Shown here: positions 20,932 through 30,027 of the stretch, one piece after another | How the letters are laid out: each line of letters opens with the position of its first letter | How positions within the stretch are numbered: position 1 is the stretch's first letter | Origin: UBA7672 sp965279205 | GTDB taxonomy: Bacteria; Pseudomonadota; Alphaproteobacteria; Caulobacterales; Hyphomonadaceae | Direction: 5' to 3' | Assembly: GCA_965279205.1 (NCBI GenBank) | Contig: OZ257144.1 | Location: 3,596,001-3,660,000, forward strand | DNA length: 64,000 bases | Made by a program: the position numbers and the translations under genes | Notes under the pieces: generated by a model | What the model saw: only the letters and a program-made list of their open reading frames with translations | What the model was told of the DNA's origin: nothing | Database searches by the model: none

Positions 20932-21539
20932 GGCGCTCCGCCACCCAGTGCAGCCAGCCGCGCATCGAGGCCGTCGCGAACAGCGGGCCATTCTTCGCGA
21001 ATGACGCTAAACCAGGCGGTGTCGCGCAGGCGGCCATCGGGACGGACCATGTGGGACCGGTGGATGCCTTCGAACTTCGCGCCGAAACGCTCCATCGCCT
21101 TGCACGAGCGCTGGTTGCGGGCATCGGCCTTCAGCTCGATGCGGTTCAGGCCCAGCGTGTCAAAGCCGTGGGCCAGCAGCATGCGCTTGCACGAGGGATT
21201 GACGGCGCCAGCCCAGACGCGTTTCGCATACCAGGTCCAACCGATCTCGACGCGCTTGTGCACCAAGACGACGGCTAGATAGCTGGTCGATCCGACAAAA
21301 CTGCCTGACGCCTTGTCGAACACGGCCCAGGTCAAATCGCTTGTCTTCTCGATCTCGCCGAGACGGTGCTCCATCCAGGCGTCGAAATTGTCATTGTTCA
21401 GATTGACGTTCGCGAACTGCCAGAGGTCGGGATCGTTGCCCGCCTCCCGCAACGGTTCGCGATGCCGTTCTTCCAGCGGCTCCAGCCGCACGAAAGCGTT
21501 CTCAAGCGTGACGGGATCGGGTTTTGCGGGTGTTGTCAT
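20928..21539 (-). CDS. GNAT family N-acetyltransferase (RimJ/RimL type)
   Basis: This 203-residue protein shows the RimJ/RimL branch of the GNAT fold. It opens with VRLEPLEERHREPL, has the central SYLAVVLVHKRVEIGWTWYA strand-loop, and carries acetyl-CoA-binding region A as WAGAVNPSCKRMLLAHGFDTLGLNRIEL, followed by N-x-RSCKAMERFGAKFEG. The substrate is unknown. It is the middle gene of the minus-strand run ecm / GNAT / csaA, 20 bases after ecm and overlapping csaA by 4. Confidence 0.85.
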   Translation of the reverse strand: MTTPAKPDPVTLENAFVRLEPLEERHREPLREAGNDPDLWQFANVNLNNDNFDAWMEHRLGEIEKTSDLTWAVFDKASGSFVGSTSYLAVVLVHKRVEIGWTWYAKRVWAGAVNPSCKRMLLAHGFDTLGLNRIELKADARNQRSCKAMERFGAKFEGIHRSHMVRPDGRLRDTAWFSVIREEWPAVRDGLDARLAALGGGAP

Positions 21540-21559
21540 GGCCCGCCTTGTAGAGCGGA

Positions 21560-23554
21560 CTACTTCGTTGTCGCCAGCGTCTCTTCAACAACTTTTACGA
21601 CATCGCCCATGATCTGCGTGATCTTGTAGTCCTTGGGCGTGTAGACACGGCGGACGCCCATCTGCTTGAGCGCCAGCGCATCGGCTTCCGGGATGATACC
21701 GCCGACGACGACGGGGATGTTCAAGCCCTTGGCGCGGAGGATGCCGAGCGTGTCTTTCACGAGATCGAGGTGGGAGCCGGAGAGGATCGACAGGCCGACA
21801 ATGTGGGCCTTCGAATCGATGGCCTGCTGGACGATCTCGTCGGGCGTGAAGCGGATGCCTTCGTAGATGACATTCATGCCGGCCTGGCGGGCGCGGGCGG
21901 CGATCTGTTCGGAGCCGTTGGAGTGGCCGTCGAGGCCGGGCTTGCCGACGACATAGGTGAGCGTGCGGCCGAGTCTCTTCGAGACGCGTTCGACTTCGCC
22001 CTTCACCTTCTCGAGGTCTTCCTCGCCATCGGTCTGGATGATGACCGCGACGCCCGTGGGGCCGCGGTATTCGCCGAAGGCCTCGCGCAGGGTGGCGCCC
22101 CATTCGCCGACAGTGACGCCGGCTTTGGCAGCGGCGATGGAGGGCGGCATGATGTTGGCGCCGGAGGCGGCGGCGACGCGGAGCTCGCCCAGCGCATTGG
22201 CGACGGCGTCACCGCTGCGCTTGGCGCGCCAGGCTTTCAGCTTGGCGATCTGGCGGCTTTCGGCGCCGTGATCCTGCGCCATGATGGACCCGTCGCCGCC
22301 GGAAAGCGGCGAGGCTTCGGTGGTCTCGTAGCGGTTGACGCCGACGACGATCTGGCGGCCGGCCTCGATCTCTTTCAGGCGCGCGCGCTGACTTTCGACG
22401 AGCGCCGTCTTCATGAAGTCGATATTGTCGATCGTACCGCCCGAAGCGTCGAGCTTCGCAAGCATCGAGCGGGCTTCGTCCTTCAGCGCATCGGTCTTGG
22501 CGGTGACAACGTGGGAGCCGTCGAACAGGTCTTCGTATTCGAGCAGGTCGGTTTCGTAAGCGAGGATCTGCTGCAGACGGAGCGACCATTGCTGGTCCCA
22601 CGGACGTGGGAGGCCAAGGGCTTCGTTCCAGGCGGGCAGTTGCAGCGCGCGGCAGCGAGCGCGTTTCGACAGCGTGACGGCGAGCGCCTCGATGAGGATG
22701 CGGTAGACGTTGTTCTCGGGCTGCGGCTCGGTGAGGCCGAGCGAATTCACCTGCACGCCATAGCGGAACATGATGGCGCGCGTATCGGTGACGCCGTAGC
22801 GCTCGCGGCCGATCTCTTCCCACAGATCGACGAACGCGCGCATCTTGCACATCTCGGTCACGAACCGCACGCCGGCGTTCACGAAGAAGGAGATGCGGGA
22901 GAAGACGGTGGTGAAGTCCTTTTCGGGCACCTGGCCGCCGGCTTTCACCGTATCCAGTACGGCGCAGGCGGTGGCGAGGGCAAAGGCGAGTTCCTGTTCG
23001 GGCGTCGCGCCAGCTTCCTGCAGGTGATAGCTGCAGACGTTGAGCGGATTCCATTTCGGCGTTTCGGTGTAGCACCACGCCACCATGTCGCCGATCAACC
23101 GCATCGAGGGTTTTGGCGGGAACACGTACGTCCCACGAGACAAGTATTCCTTGATGATGTCGTTCTGCGTCGTGCCTTGCAGCTTCTTCCGGTCGCAGCC
23201 CTGCTCGTCCGCGAGCGCGACGTAGAGCGAGAGGAGATACGCCGCCGGGGCGTTGATCGTCATCGAGGTGTTCATTTCCTCGACGCGGATCTGGTCGAAG
23301 AGAGCGCGCATGTCTCCCAGGTGGCCGACGGGCACGCCGACCTTGCCGACTTCGCCTCGCGAGAGAATGTGGTCGGAATCGTAGGCCGTCTGGGTCGGCA
23401 GATCGAACGCGATCGAGAGACCGGTTTGGCCCTTGGACAGGTTCTTCCGGTAGAGCTTGTTCGACTCCTCCGCTGTGGAGTGTCCCGCATAGGTGCGGAA
23501 GATCCACGGCTTGTCCGGGTCGTGCTGGAATGAGGAATTGGCGCTGTCCGCCAT
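21560..23554 (-). CDS. ecm: Ethylmalonyl-CoA mutase (B12-dependent acyl-CoA mutase)
   Basis: This 664-residue single-chain B12-dependent mutase has an N-terminal TIM-barrel substrate domain (TGLSIAFDLPTQTAYDSD, TSMTINAPAAYLL, GTTQNDIIKEYLSRGTYVFP) and a C-terminal cobalamin domain with the DxHxxG motif (GKPGLDGHSNG, about 537-547). The length and the SRGTYVFPPKPSMRL and VKAGG segments fit ethylmalonyl-CoA mutase better than methylmalonyl-CoA mutase. With the ccr gene at 30 kb, this assigns it to the ethylmalonyl-CoA pathway, converting (2R)-ethylmalonyl-CoA to methylsuccinyl-CoA. ATG 23554 follows AGGAA. A methylmalonyl-CoA mutase cannot be fully excluded without a tree. Confidence 0.88.
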   Translation of the reverse strand: MADSANSSFQHDPDKPWIFRTYAGHSTAEESNKLYRKNLSKGQTGLSIAFDLPTQTAYDSDHILSRGEVGKVGVPVGHLGDMRALFDQIRVEEMNTSMTINAPAAYLLSLYVALADEQGCDRKKLQGTTQNDIIKEYLSRGTYVFPPKPSMRLIGDMVAWCYTETPKWNPLNVCSYHLQEAGATPEQELAFALATACAVLDTVKAGGQVPEKDFTTVFSRISFFVNAGVRFVTEMCKMRAFVDLWEEIGRERYGVTDTRAIMFRYGVQVNSLGLTEPQPENNVYRILIEALAVTLSKRARCRALQLPAWNEALGLPRPWDQQWSLRLQQILAYETDLLEYEDLFDGSHVVTAKTDALKDEARSMLAKLDASGGTIDNIDFMKTALVESQRARLKEIEAGRQIVVGVNRYETTEASPLSGGDGSIMAQDHGAESRQIAKLKAWRAKRSGDAVANALGELRVAAASGANIMPPSIAAAKAGVTVGEWGATLREAFGEYRGPTGVAVIIQTDGEEDLEKVKGEVERVSKRLGRTLTYVVGKPGLDGHSNGSEQIAARARQAGMNVIYEGIRFTPDEIVQQAIDSKAHIVGLSILSGSHLDLVKDTLGILRAKGLNIPVVVGGIIPEADALALKQMGVRRVYTPKDYKITQIMGDVVKVVEETLATTK

Positions 23555-23687
23555 GCGATTAACGTTCCTGCTGCAGATGCGAAAAGGAATGCCAGCAAGG
23601 CCTGTTCCGCGCAAGCCGGACGGTCCTGATCGGGGTTCGATTGAGCTTTTCTTGCACCCGTGAGAGCGTAATGCGCCCATTCAGGGA

Positions 23688-25433
23688 ATGCCCATGCTCC
23701 GCCCCTTCGATCTCGTCATCCGCAACGGACTGGTGTTCGACGGGTCCGGCGGCGAGCCGTTCGAGGCGGATGTAGCGGTGAGCGATGGCCGCATCGCGGC
23801 GGTCGGCAGGATCGCTGGGTCTGGCCGCGAGGAGATCGACGCGCGCGGCCAGATCGTGACGCCGGGCTTTGTCGACATCCACACGCACTATGATGGCCAG
23901 GCGACCTGGGCGAGCCACCTTTCACCCTCCTCCTTCCATGGCGTGACCACGGTGGTGATGGGCAATTGCGGCGTCGGCTTCGCGCCATGCCGGCCGAACG
24001 ACCACGCCACCATGGTGCGACTGATGGAGGGCGTGGAGGATATTCCCGGCGTCGTTCTGACCGAGGGCCTGAAGTGGAACTGGGAGACCTTCCCGCAATT
24101 CCTCGATGCGCTGGAGGCGACGCCGAAGGACATGGACTATGCGGTTCAGGCGCCGCATGGACCAATCCGCGTCTATGTGATGGGCGAGCGCGGCGCGAAC
24201 CGCGAGCCGGCGACGCCGACCGAGATCGCGCAGATGGCGCAGATCGCGAAGGAGGCAGTGGAGGCCGGGGCCATCGGCTTTTCCACCTCGCGCACGATCA
24301 ATCACCGCACCAGCGACGGGAAGCCGACGCCAACGTTGACGGCAGAAGCGGACGAACTGGTCGGCATCGCAAATGGGCTCGGCGCTGCCGGAAAGGGCGT
24401 TCTGCAGGTTGTCACCGACTTCAAGGATCGCACCGAGGAAATCGCGATGTTCCGGCGCATGATGTCGGAGTCGGGACGGCCGCTGTCCGTTTCGGTCGTG
24501 CAGTCGGATGCCGCGCCGGATGGGTGGCGCTGGATCCTCGACCAGATCGAAACGGCGGCAAATGACGGACTCGAGATGCGCGCGCAGGTATGCGGGCGAC
24601 CGGTGGGCCTGCTGTTCGGGCTGGAACTGACCCACAACCCGTTCTCCGCGCACGTGCTGTGGAAGGAGATCGCGCATCTGCCACTTGCAGGGAAAGTGGC
24701 GCGCCTGCGCGATCCGGAGTTTGCCGCGCGGCTCGTTGCGGACCAGCCGCAGACCAGTGACCGGTTCGGGCGGCTCTATCTCTACAATTTCGACAAGATG
24801 TGGGCGCTTGGCGATCCGCCGGACTATGAGCCGGAACTCGAGAACGCGATCGGCCCGCGCGCCCGCGCCGTGGGCAAGGCGCCAGCGGCGCTCGCGCTCG
24901 AACACATGCTGGAACGTGGCGGCAAGGGCATCCTCTACTTCCCGAGCCTCAACTACGCCACCTACTCCCTCGATCCGAGCTACGAGATGCTTCAGCGGCC
25001 GCGCTCGATCCTCGGCCTCTCCGATGGCGGAGCGCATGTCGGCACGATCTGCGATGCGAGCTTCCCCACCTCGATGATGACGTTCTGGACGCGCGACCGC
25101 ACGCGTGGGCCGAAACTGTCCCTGCCCTTCGTGATCCGCGCTCATACGATCGAGACGGCGCGCGCCGTCGGCCTTCATGATCGCGGCCTGCTGAAGCCCG
25201 GTTATCGCGCCGACATCAACGTGATCGACTACGACAATCTCGTCCTCCGCTCGCCTGAAGTCGTCTACGACCTTCCCGCTGGCGGACGCCGCCTGATCCA
25301 GCGCGCCGAGGGTTACACAGCGACGATTGTTGCGGGCGAGATCACCTATCGGAATGGCAGGTCGACCGGAAAGCTCCCCGGCAAGCTGGTACGCGGCGCG
25401 CAGGTAGCGCCGGTGCTGCAGGCGGCGGAATAA
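23688..25433 (+). CDS. N-acyl-D-amino-acid deacylase family amidohydrolase
   Basis: This 581-residue amidohydrolase-3/D-aminoacylase-like enzyme opens with the composite strand domain (FDLVIRNGLVFDGSGG) and the metal motif GFVDIHTHYDGQ. It continues with the TTVVMGNCGVGFAP segment, whose Cys is the metal-bridging residue in this family. The barrel ends with LGLSDGGAHVG (Asp ligand/base), and the C-terminal strand is LKPGYRADINVID. Relatives hydrolyse N-acyl-D-amino acids, though several accept other amides. It is divergent from ecm, with 133 bases between starts. A D-amino-acid transaminase lies 3.2 kb downstream, which fits D-amino-acid use. Confidence 0.85.
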   Translation: MPMLRPFDLVIRNGLVFDGSGGEPFEADVAVSDGRIAAVGRIAGSGREEIDARGQIVTPGFVDIHTHYDGQATWASHLSPSSFHGVTTVVMGNCGVGFAPCRPNDHATMVRLMEGVEDIPGVVLTEGLKWNWETFPQFLDALEATPKDMDYAVQAPHGPIRVYVMGERGANREPATPTEIAQMAQIAKEAVEAGAIGFSTSRTINHRTSDGKPTPTLTAEADELVGIANGLGAAGKGVLQVVTDFKDRTEEIAMFRRMMSESGRPLSVSVVQSDAAPDGWRWILDQIETAANDGLEMRAQVCGRPVGLLFGLELTHNPFSAHVLWKEIAHLPLAGKVARLRDPEFAARLVADQPQTSDRFGRLYLYNFDKMWALGDPPDYEPELENAIGPRARAVGKAPAALALEHMLERGGKGILYFPSLNYATYSLDPSYEMLQRPRSILGLSDGGAHVGTICDASFPTSMMTFWTRDRTRGPKLSLPFVIRAHTIETARAVGLHDRGLLKPGYRADINVIDYDNLVLRSPEVVYDLPAGGRRLIQRAEGYTATIVAGEITYRNGRSTGKLPGKLVRGAQVAPVLQAAE

Positions 25434-25467
25434 GAGAGACGGTGTCGGAGCTCGAAGCCCACGCAGA

Positions 25468-25914
25468 CTAGCGCCGCGCCGCCTTCGGAGCATTGAACAC
25501 TGGCGGCAGCATCGGCTGGGCACCGGATAGGTGCGCCGCTTTCGCGCGCGCCGCGATATCGGCCTTGCCGCAATACATGGCGGCGCGCCAGGCCTGCATG
25601 TGGGTGGGGACATCCTCGGCATTGAGCGGCGGACGGAAATGCCAGCGCAGCAGCGTCTCGAATTCGCGGCGGTCACGCGCGGCGTGGACTATCAGAACCA
25701 GAGCGTGAGTCGCGCCCAGCGCTTTCGCGGCTTCGAGCTGGTGGTGACCTGCATAGCGTTCGCTAAGGCGGTGCGTCTGGCCGGCATAGTGGATCCGGGT
25801 GTCGCCGGCCTCCTCATGCGCCATCAGATAGGCGCATGGCAGGTCGAAGAAGCGCGTCTCGCCGAAATCGACGGCGGTAAACATCTCTCCGAGGATTTCG
25901 ACCCGACGCAGCAC
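25468..25914 (-). CDS. Divergent GIY-YIG-like protein
   Basis: This 148-residue protein has a weak GIY-YIG-like pattern. CAYLMAH stands at the GIY strand, IHYAGQTHRLSERYAGHH at the YIG strand with the following Arg helix, and EFETLLRWHFRPPLN matches the Glu helix and terminal Asn. The first Tyr-Gly residues are altered, so nuclease activity is uncertain. The YAGQT...HHQLEAAKALGATH wording resembles a family of small uncharacterised alphaproteobacterial proteins. GTG 25914 follows GGGAGGG at short spacing; ATG 25884 is an alternative. Confidence 0.55.
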   Translation of the reverse strand: MLRRVEILGEMFTAVDFGETRFFDLPCAYLMAHEEAGDTRIHYAGQTHRLSERYAGHHQLEAAKALGATHALVLIVHAARDRREFETLLRWHFRPPLNAEDVPTHMQAWRAAMYCGKADIAARAKAAHLSGAQPMLPPVFNAPKAARR

Positions 25915-26065
25915 GCGCCCTCCCGAATCAGCACGTTCAAGTCATAGCGTGGACCGAGCCGGAAATCGTGAATGCCCTGCCCCGGCGGCGCCGCTTGCCC
26001 GCGCGGGCTTTGCAGGCGCAGTCTGGCGGCTAGCCGCCGGCAAATGCGGCCCGGGAGAATTCGCG

Positions 26066-27598
26066 ATGAAACGCCTCGCTCTTGCATTGCTGATGCTGGC
26101 CGCCGCCTGTTCAGCTGGTCCACCCGCCTCGACCGACCCGGCAGTAGCAGCGATCAACTCGGGCGAGTTGCGCGGCGTCGTCCGCGATGGCGTGGTGTCG
26201 TTCAAGGGCGTGCCCTATGCCGCGCCGCCCGTCGGCGCGTTGCGCTGGCAGCCGCCGGCCAGGCCGGCGAAATGGGAAGGCGTGCGTGATGCCTCCGCCT
26301 ACGGCCCGATCTGCATGCAGAAGATGCCCAACCCCGACAATGGCATCGGCCAGTATCCGGCCAGCGAAGACTGCCTCTCGCTCAACGTGTTCACGCAGGG
26401 TGTCGACCGCAACGCGAAGCGCCCGGTGATGGTGTGGATCCATGGCGGCGGGTTCGTGAATGGATCAGGCAGCGCCGAACTCTACGACGGCACGCAATTC
26501 GCCAGGCGTGGCGTGGTGCTGGTCAGCATCAACTACCGCCTAGGCCGGTTCGGCTCGTTCGCACATCCACTGCTGACGAAGGAAGCGGCGGGCGGGCCTG
26601 TCGCCAATTACGGCATGCTCGACATGGTTGCGTCGCTCGAATGGGTGAAGCGGAACATTGCGGCGTTCGGCGGCGACCCAGGCAATGTCACCATTTTCGG
26701 CGAGAGCGCCGGCGGCATGGCGGTGCAGAAACTGATGACGATGCCTGGCGCACGCGGGCTGTTCCAAAAGGCAGCGGTGCAATCTGGCGCGGGGCGCGAG
26801 AACGCGCAGTTCCTCGACAGGCCCAATCCGCGCGGCCTGCCTTCGGCTGAATCGGACGGAGACACCTTCGTGAAGTCGCTAGGTGTGACAGCCGCAAGCG
26901 CAGCAGACCTCCGCGCGATTTCAGCAGACACGATCCTCAACAAGGGCGACCCGAGCACATTCTCCGGCGGTGGTCCGATCATCGACGGGAAGATCATCCC
27001 CTTGAGCGTGGTGGAGACGTTCAAGGCGGGCAAGGAAGCGCAGGTGCCATATCTCGTCGGCTACAACAGCGCTGAATTTCCATCGAAGCCGGAAGATGTG
27101 GATGGCTCGTTGACGCGCATTCTCGGCACGAAATCCGCCGACCTGCCGAACGTCACGAAGACCTATCCTGATACGGCGACAATGGCGGCGCAGCTCGTCG
27201 GAGACATCATCTTCGGCGAGCCCGCGCGATATCTGGCCGGGCTGCATGCGGCGCATGGCCAGCCGACCTGGCTCTATCGTTTCGACGTGATCTCACCATC
27301 GGTGGCTAGCCGCTGGAAGGGCACGGCGCATGCGCAGGAGCGGCAGTACGTGTTCGACACGCTGCACACGTCACCCTTCCCGACCGACGACAATGACAAA
27401 GTGCAGGCGAAATACGCCATCGCCTACTGGTCGGCGTTTGCGAAGAGCGGCGACCCCAATGGCGTGGGGCGACCGGCATGGCCGCGCTACGCATCGGCGA
27501 GTGATCAACTGATCGAGTTCACCAATGCCGGCCCAGTCGGGAAGGCATCGCCGCACAAGGACCGGTGGGCGGCGATTGCGGCGCGCTACCCGAACTAA
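26066..27598 (+). CDS. Type B carboxylesterase family lipoprotein
   Basis: This is a 510-residue alpha/beta hydrolase of the carboxylesterase/cholinesterase family. It has a lipoprotein signal with lipobox LAAAC at about residue 15. FKGVPYAAPPVGALRW, EDCLSLNVF and VWIHGGGFVNGSG (oxyanion hole) are all present, and the nucleophile Ser is in FGESAGG. GVASRWKGTAHAQE holds the late His region. It probably acts on esters in the periplasm or on the outer membrane. ATG 26066 follows GGGAG; the open frame extends upstream without a signal peptide. Confidence 0.88.
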   Translation: MKRLALALLMLAAACSAGPPASTDPAVAAINSGELRGVVRDGVVSFKGVPYAAPPVGALRWQPPARPAKWEGVRDASAYGPICMQKMPNPDNGIGQYPASEDCLSLNVFTQGVDRNAKRPVMVWIHGGGFVNGSGSAELYDGTQFARRGVVLVSINYRLGRFGSFAHPLLTKEAAGGPVANYGMLDMVASLEWVKRNIAAFGGDPGNVTIFGESAGGMAVQKLMTMPGARGLFQKAAVQSGAGRENAQFLDRPNPRGLPSAESDGDTFVKSLGVTAASAADLRAISADTILNKGDPSTFSGGGPIIDGKIIPLSVVETFKAGKEAQVPYLVGYNSAEFPSKPEDVDGSLTRILGTKSADLPNVTKTYPDTATMAAQLVGDIIFGEPARYLAGLHAAHGQPTWLYRFDVISPSVASRWKGTAHAQERQYVFDTLHTSPFPTDDNDKVQAKYAIAYWSAFAKSGDPNGVGRPAWPRYASASDQLIEFTNAGPVGKASPHKDRWAAIAARYPN

Positions 27599-27692
27599 CG
27601 GCTGCTTTCGGGCTTTCCGCATCTACTCGCTGGCCATTGCGCACGTGTATCGTGCGTACCTATGATTGGCTGACTGGACATGGGGAAAGCAC

Positions 27693-28667
27693 ATGACCTG
27701 GAAGACTATCGCACTGGCGCTGGTTGCGCTTGGCGCCGCGCAAGCGGTGGCGCAGACGCCCTCGCAGCCAGCGGCGCCCAAGCCCGCGGCTCTGACGCCG
27801 CCCGCAACGAAACTCAAGCTGGTGCAGACGACGCGGGATGGCGCTGCCTCGACCGGCTATCTCGAGGAGAGCTCGCTGGTCGACAGGACCGGAGCGGATA
27901 ACACGCAGTTCAAGGAGCTGTGGCTGCTGGAGGTGTTCCCGCTCGATAAGGTCACCGCCGCGCCGCCATGGTCGGCGGAGTGGTCGCGGCATGTGCTCGA
28001 CTGCACGCACAAGAAGGACAGTATCGTGCAGACGAACTTCCTCGACATGACGGGCAAGACGCTGCGCATCAGCGAGACGCCCGGTGCCAAGGCGGAAACG
28101 ATGTATGCGGGCACGGTCATGTCCGAGATGGCCAAGACGATCTGCAATCCGCGCTTCGGCTACAACAGCCCGCGCCTCACCAGCCTCGACAAAGCGCTCA
28201 AGGATGGCCGCGCGAAGTCTGCGCCTGGCGCCCGGTATATCTCGAACGTACAGACGCTCGACTGGCGGCTGGTCAGCGTTGACGACAAGGGCGCCACGGC
28301 CTGGGCGGACGCCAAGGCGCCGGCACGAGACAAGTGGCCGCTCATTCATGTGATGGTCCGTTACCGCGAGGACGCTCCGAAGGAATCGTTCTCCGGCGCG
28401 ATCAAGCCGATGCGCATGCTTACGATCGCACTCAATCTCAATTGTGCCGCAGGCGAGACGCAGCGCGGATTGATGCGCTATTACACCGCGACCGGCGGCA
28501 TAGCGGGTCAGGCCCCCATATCGCCGGTATGGGAGGCGTTCTCGAACTATCCCGAGGCGGATGCCGGTGTGAAGCAGGCGTGCAAGACCAGCCCCGCAAC
28601 CGGCGAGACCTTCAGTGGCAACATGACAGCGACGGTGAACTGGCTGCAGTCGAAGCTGACGCCGTAG
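27693..28667 (+). CDS. Exported protein of unknown function
   Basis: I do not recognise the family. The 324-residue product has a Sec signal peptide (MTWKTIALALVALGAAQAVA) after GGGGAAAG. The mature protein is hydrophilic with few distinctive motifs. Cysteines at about 113, 150, 255 and 300 could form disulfides. Two WLQ/LDWRLV strand segments suggest a beta-rich fold. A TTG at 27666 would add nine residues but spoil the signal peptide. It follows the esterase by 94 bases and converges on the transaminase gene with a 5-base gap. Confidence 0.65.
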   Translation: MTWKTIALALVALGAAQAVAQTPSQPAAPKPAALTPPATKLKLVQTTRDGAASTGYLEESSLVDRTGADNTQFKELWLLEVFPLDKVTAAPPWSAEWSRHVLDCTHKKDSIVQTNFLDMTGKTLRISETPGAKAETMYAGTVMSEMAKTICNPRFGYNSPRLTSLDKALKDGRAKSAPGARYISNVQTLDWRLVSVDDKGATAWADAKAPARDKWPLIHVMVRYREDAPKESFSGAIKPMRMLTIALNLNCAAGETQRGLMRYYTATGGIAGQAPISPVWEAFSNYPEADAGVKQACKTSPATGETFSGNMTATVNWLQSKLTP

Positions 28668-28672
28668 GCGCG

Positions 28673-29572
28673 CTACTCGTTCACCCACGGCGCGGCTTTC
28701 GACACATCGGCGCCGATGGCGGTGTAGTAGATTTTCTGGATGCTGCGGGTGACGGGGCCGGGCTTTCCTGAGCCGAGTTTGACGCCGTCGATTTCAACGA
28801 CGGGTGTGACGAGGCCGGTAGCAGCGGTGGTGAAAGCCTCGGCGGCGGTCTTGGCTTCTTCCAGTGTGAAGCTGCGTTCGGTGATCTTGCGACCCTGTTG
28901 GCCAAGCGAATCGAAGAGCGCATGGCGGGTTATGCCGGCAAGGATCATGTTCGACAGGGCGCGCGTGATGATCTCGCCGTCCTTCGTCACGATCCACGCG
29001 TTCGACGAGGCGCCTTCGGTGACGAAGCCATCCGGCGCCACCAGCCAGGCGTCATCCGCGCCCCGCGCCTTCGCCTCAGTCTTGGCCAGCGCCTGCGCCA
29101 GCAAGCCAACCGACTTGATATCGCGGCGGGCCCAGCGGATGTCCGGCAGGGCGACGATGCGCGAGCCGTTGCGGGCGGAGGGGGTGTCGATTAGGGCGCG
29201 GCTTTCGGCGTAGGCGAAGCAGGTGAGATTCGGCTTGTCCGGGGCGACAAAGTCGCGGGCACCGTACGCGCCGCGTGTGACCTGCAGGTAGATGTAGCCC
29301 TCGGTGATCCTGTTGTCGGCGATGAGGCGGCGGTGGACCTCTTCGAGCTCCTTGCGGTCGGGCATCGTGCCGAACTTCAATTCGCGAAGGGAACGTTCGA
29401 GCCGGTCAAGATGGCGTTCCATGTCGACGGTGCGGCCATTGTAGATGGCGGTGACCTCATAGACGCCGTCGGCGAACAGGAAACCGCGGTCGAAGGGCGA
29501 GATCCTCGCCTCCTCCGCCGCCACATAGACGCCGTTCACCCATGCCTGTCGTGTCATGGCTTGCCGCGTCAT
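28673..29572 (-). CDS. dat: D-amino-acid transaminase (class IV aminotransferase)
   Basis: This 299-residue PLP enzyme of fold type IV has the opening WVNGVYVAAEEARISPFDRGFLFADGVYEV split over about 11-40, the catalytic Lys in RDIKSVGLLAQALAK (about 151), and the phosphate-binding EGASSNAWIV segment. The ISPFDRGFLFADGVYE start and the RDIKS context favour D-amino-acid transaminase over branched-chain transaminase. It exchanges amino groups between D-amino acids and 2-oxo acids, including making D-glutamate for peptidoglycan. The first ten residues repeat MTRQA twice with different codons. CAGGAG supports ATG 29572. Confidence 0.88.
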   Translation of the reverse strand: MTRQAMTRQAWVNGVYVAAEEARISPFDRGFLFADGVYEVTAIYNGRTVDMERHLDRLERSLRELKFGTMPDRKELEEVHRRLIADNRITEGYIYLQVTRGAYGARDFVAPDKPNLTCFAYAESRALIDTPSARNGSRIVALPDIRWARRDIKSVGLLAQALAKTEAKARGADDAWLVAPDGFVTEGASSNAWIVTKDGEIITRALSNMILAGITRHALFDSLGQQGRKITERSFTLEEAKTAAEAFTTAATGLVTPVVEIDGVKLGSGKPGPVTRSIQKIYYTAIGADVSKAAPWVNE

Positions 29573-30027
29573 TTAATGTCTCCTGCCTTTCGGCTGCCCA
29601 AATCTCGCGTAACCGTCTGTCTGCCGGCTAGCGGTTTGTCTACGCCCGGCGCCTTGGGGGCCCGCCATGACAGTTCCGTTCCGTGCATTGATTGGCTTCA
29701 GCGCCGCCTTTGCGACCATGGCTTTCGTGGTCGGATCGGCGTTTTTCCAGCCCGCCAGCCCCGCCGGAAGAACCGCGTCAGTCTGTCCCTCGACGCTGCA
29801 GGCTGACCAAGAGTCCAAGCCTTCCGGGGCATAACCAGCCCTGAACCCGAGCCTTGCGGGCGCGGCGTTGCGGCCACAGCGCTGGCCCTTGTATTGCAGT
29901 GCAACAAGATTGCTTGCAATCCGTTCGGTCCTTGGACAATGTGACGCCCGTTTAAAGGCCCCCGGCCTTCGCGCGTGCGGAAATCCGAGCCGGAACGGGG
30001 AGCTAACCAGGCGCGGGGAGAGTGACT
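29573..30027. other. Intergenic region between dat and ccr
   Basis: The 455 bases between the divergent transaminase and ccr genes hold one plausible short gene (29667-29834, listed separately). The remainder, about 190 bases before ccr, is somewhat less GC-rich and likely holds the ccr promoter. The long minus-strand frame covering this region has no protein-like composition. Confidence 0.5.
29667..29834 (+). CDS. Possible small exported or membrane-anchored peptide
   Basis: This 55-residue frame begins MTVPFRALIGFSAAFATMAF, giving a hydrophobic N-terminal segment of about 20 residues. A Pro/Ala-rich stretch follows (FFQPASPAGRT), then a polar tail with one Cys. A GGGGG stretch lies six bases upstream of the ATG. 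Codon use looks coding, with G/C mostly at third positions. It would be a short signal-anchored or secreted peptide. No family is recognised, and it could be a chance frame. Confidence 0.35.
   Translation: MTVPFRALIGFSAAFATMAFVVGSAFFQPASPAGRTASVCPSTLQADQESKPSGA

Noticed and set aside
21770..23533. 587-residue open frame antisense to ecm
   Set aside because: It lies wholly inside the confident mutase gene, and its composition is that of a GC-rich reverse strand.
23555..23687. Cobalamin riboswitch before the B12-dependent mutase
   Set aside because: The region is only 133 bases, divergent with another gene, and no B12-box sequence is seen.
23922..25676. 584-residue minus-strand frame across the deacylase
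   Set aside because: Arg/Pro-rich translation without motifs, and it overlaps both the deacylase and the GIY-YIG-like gene.
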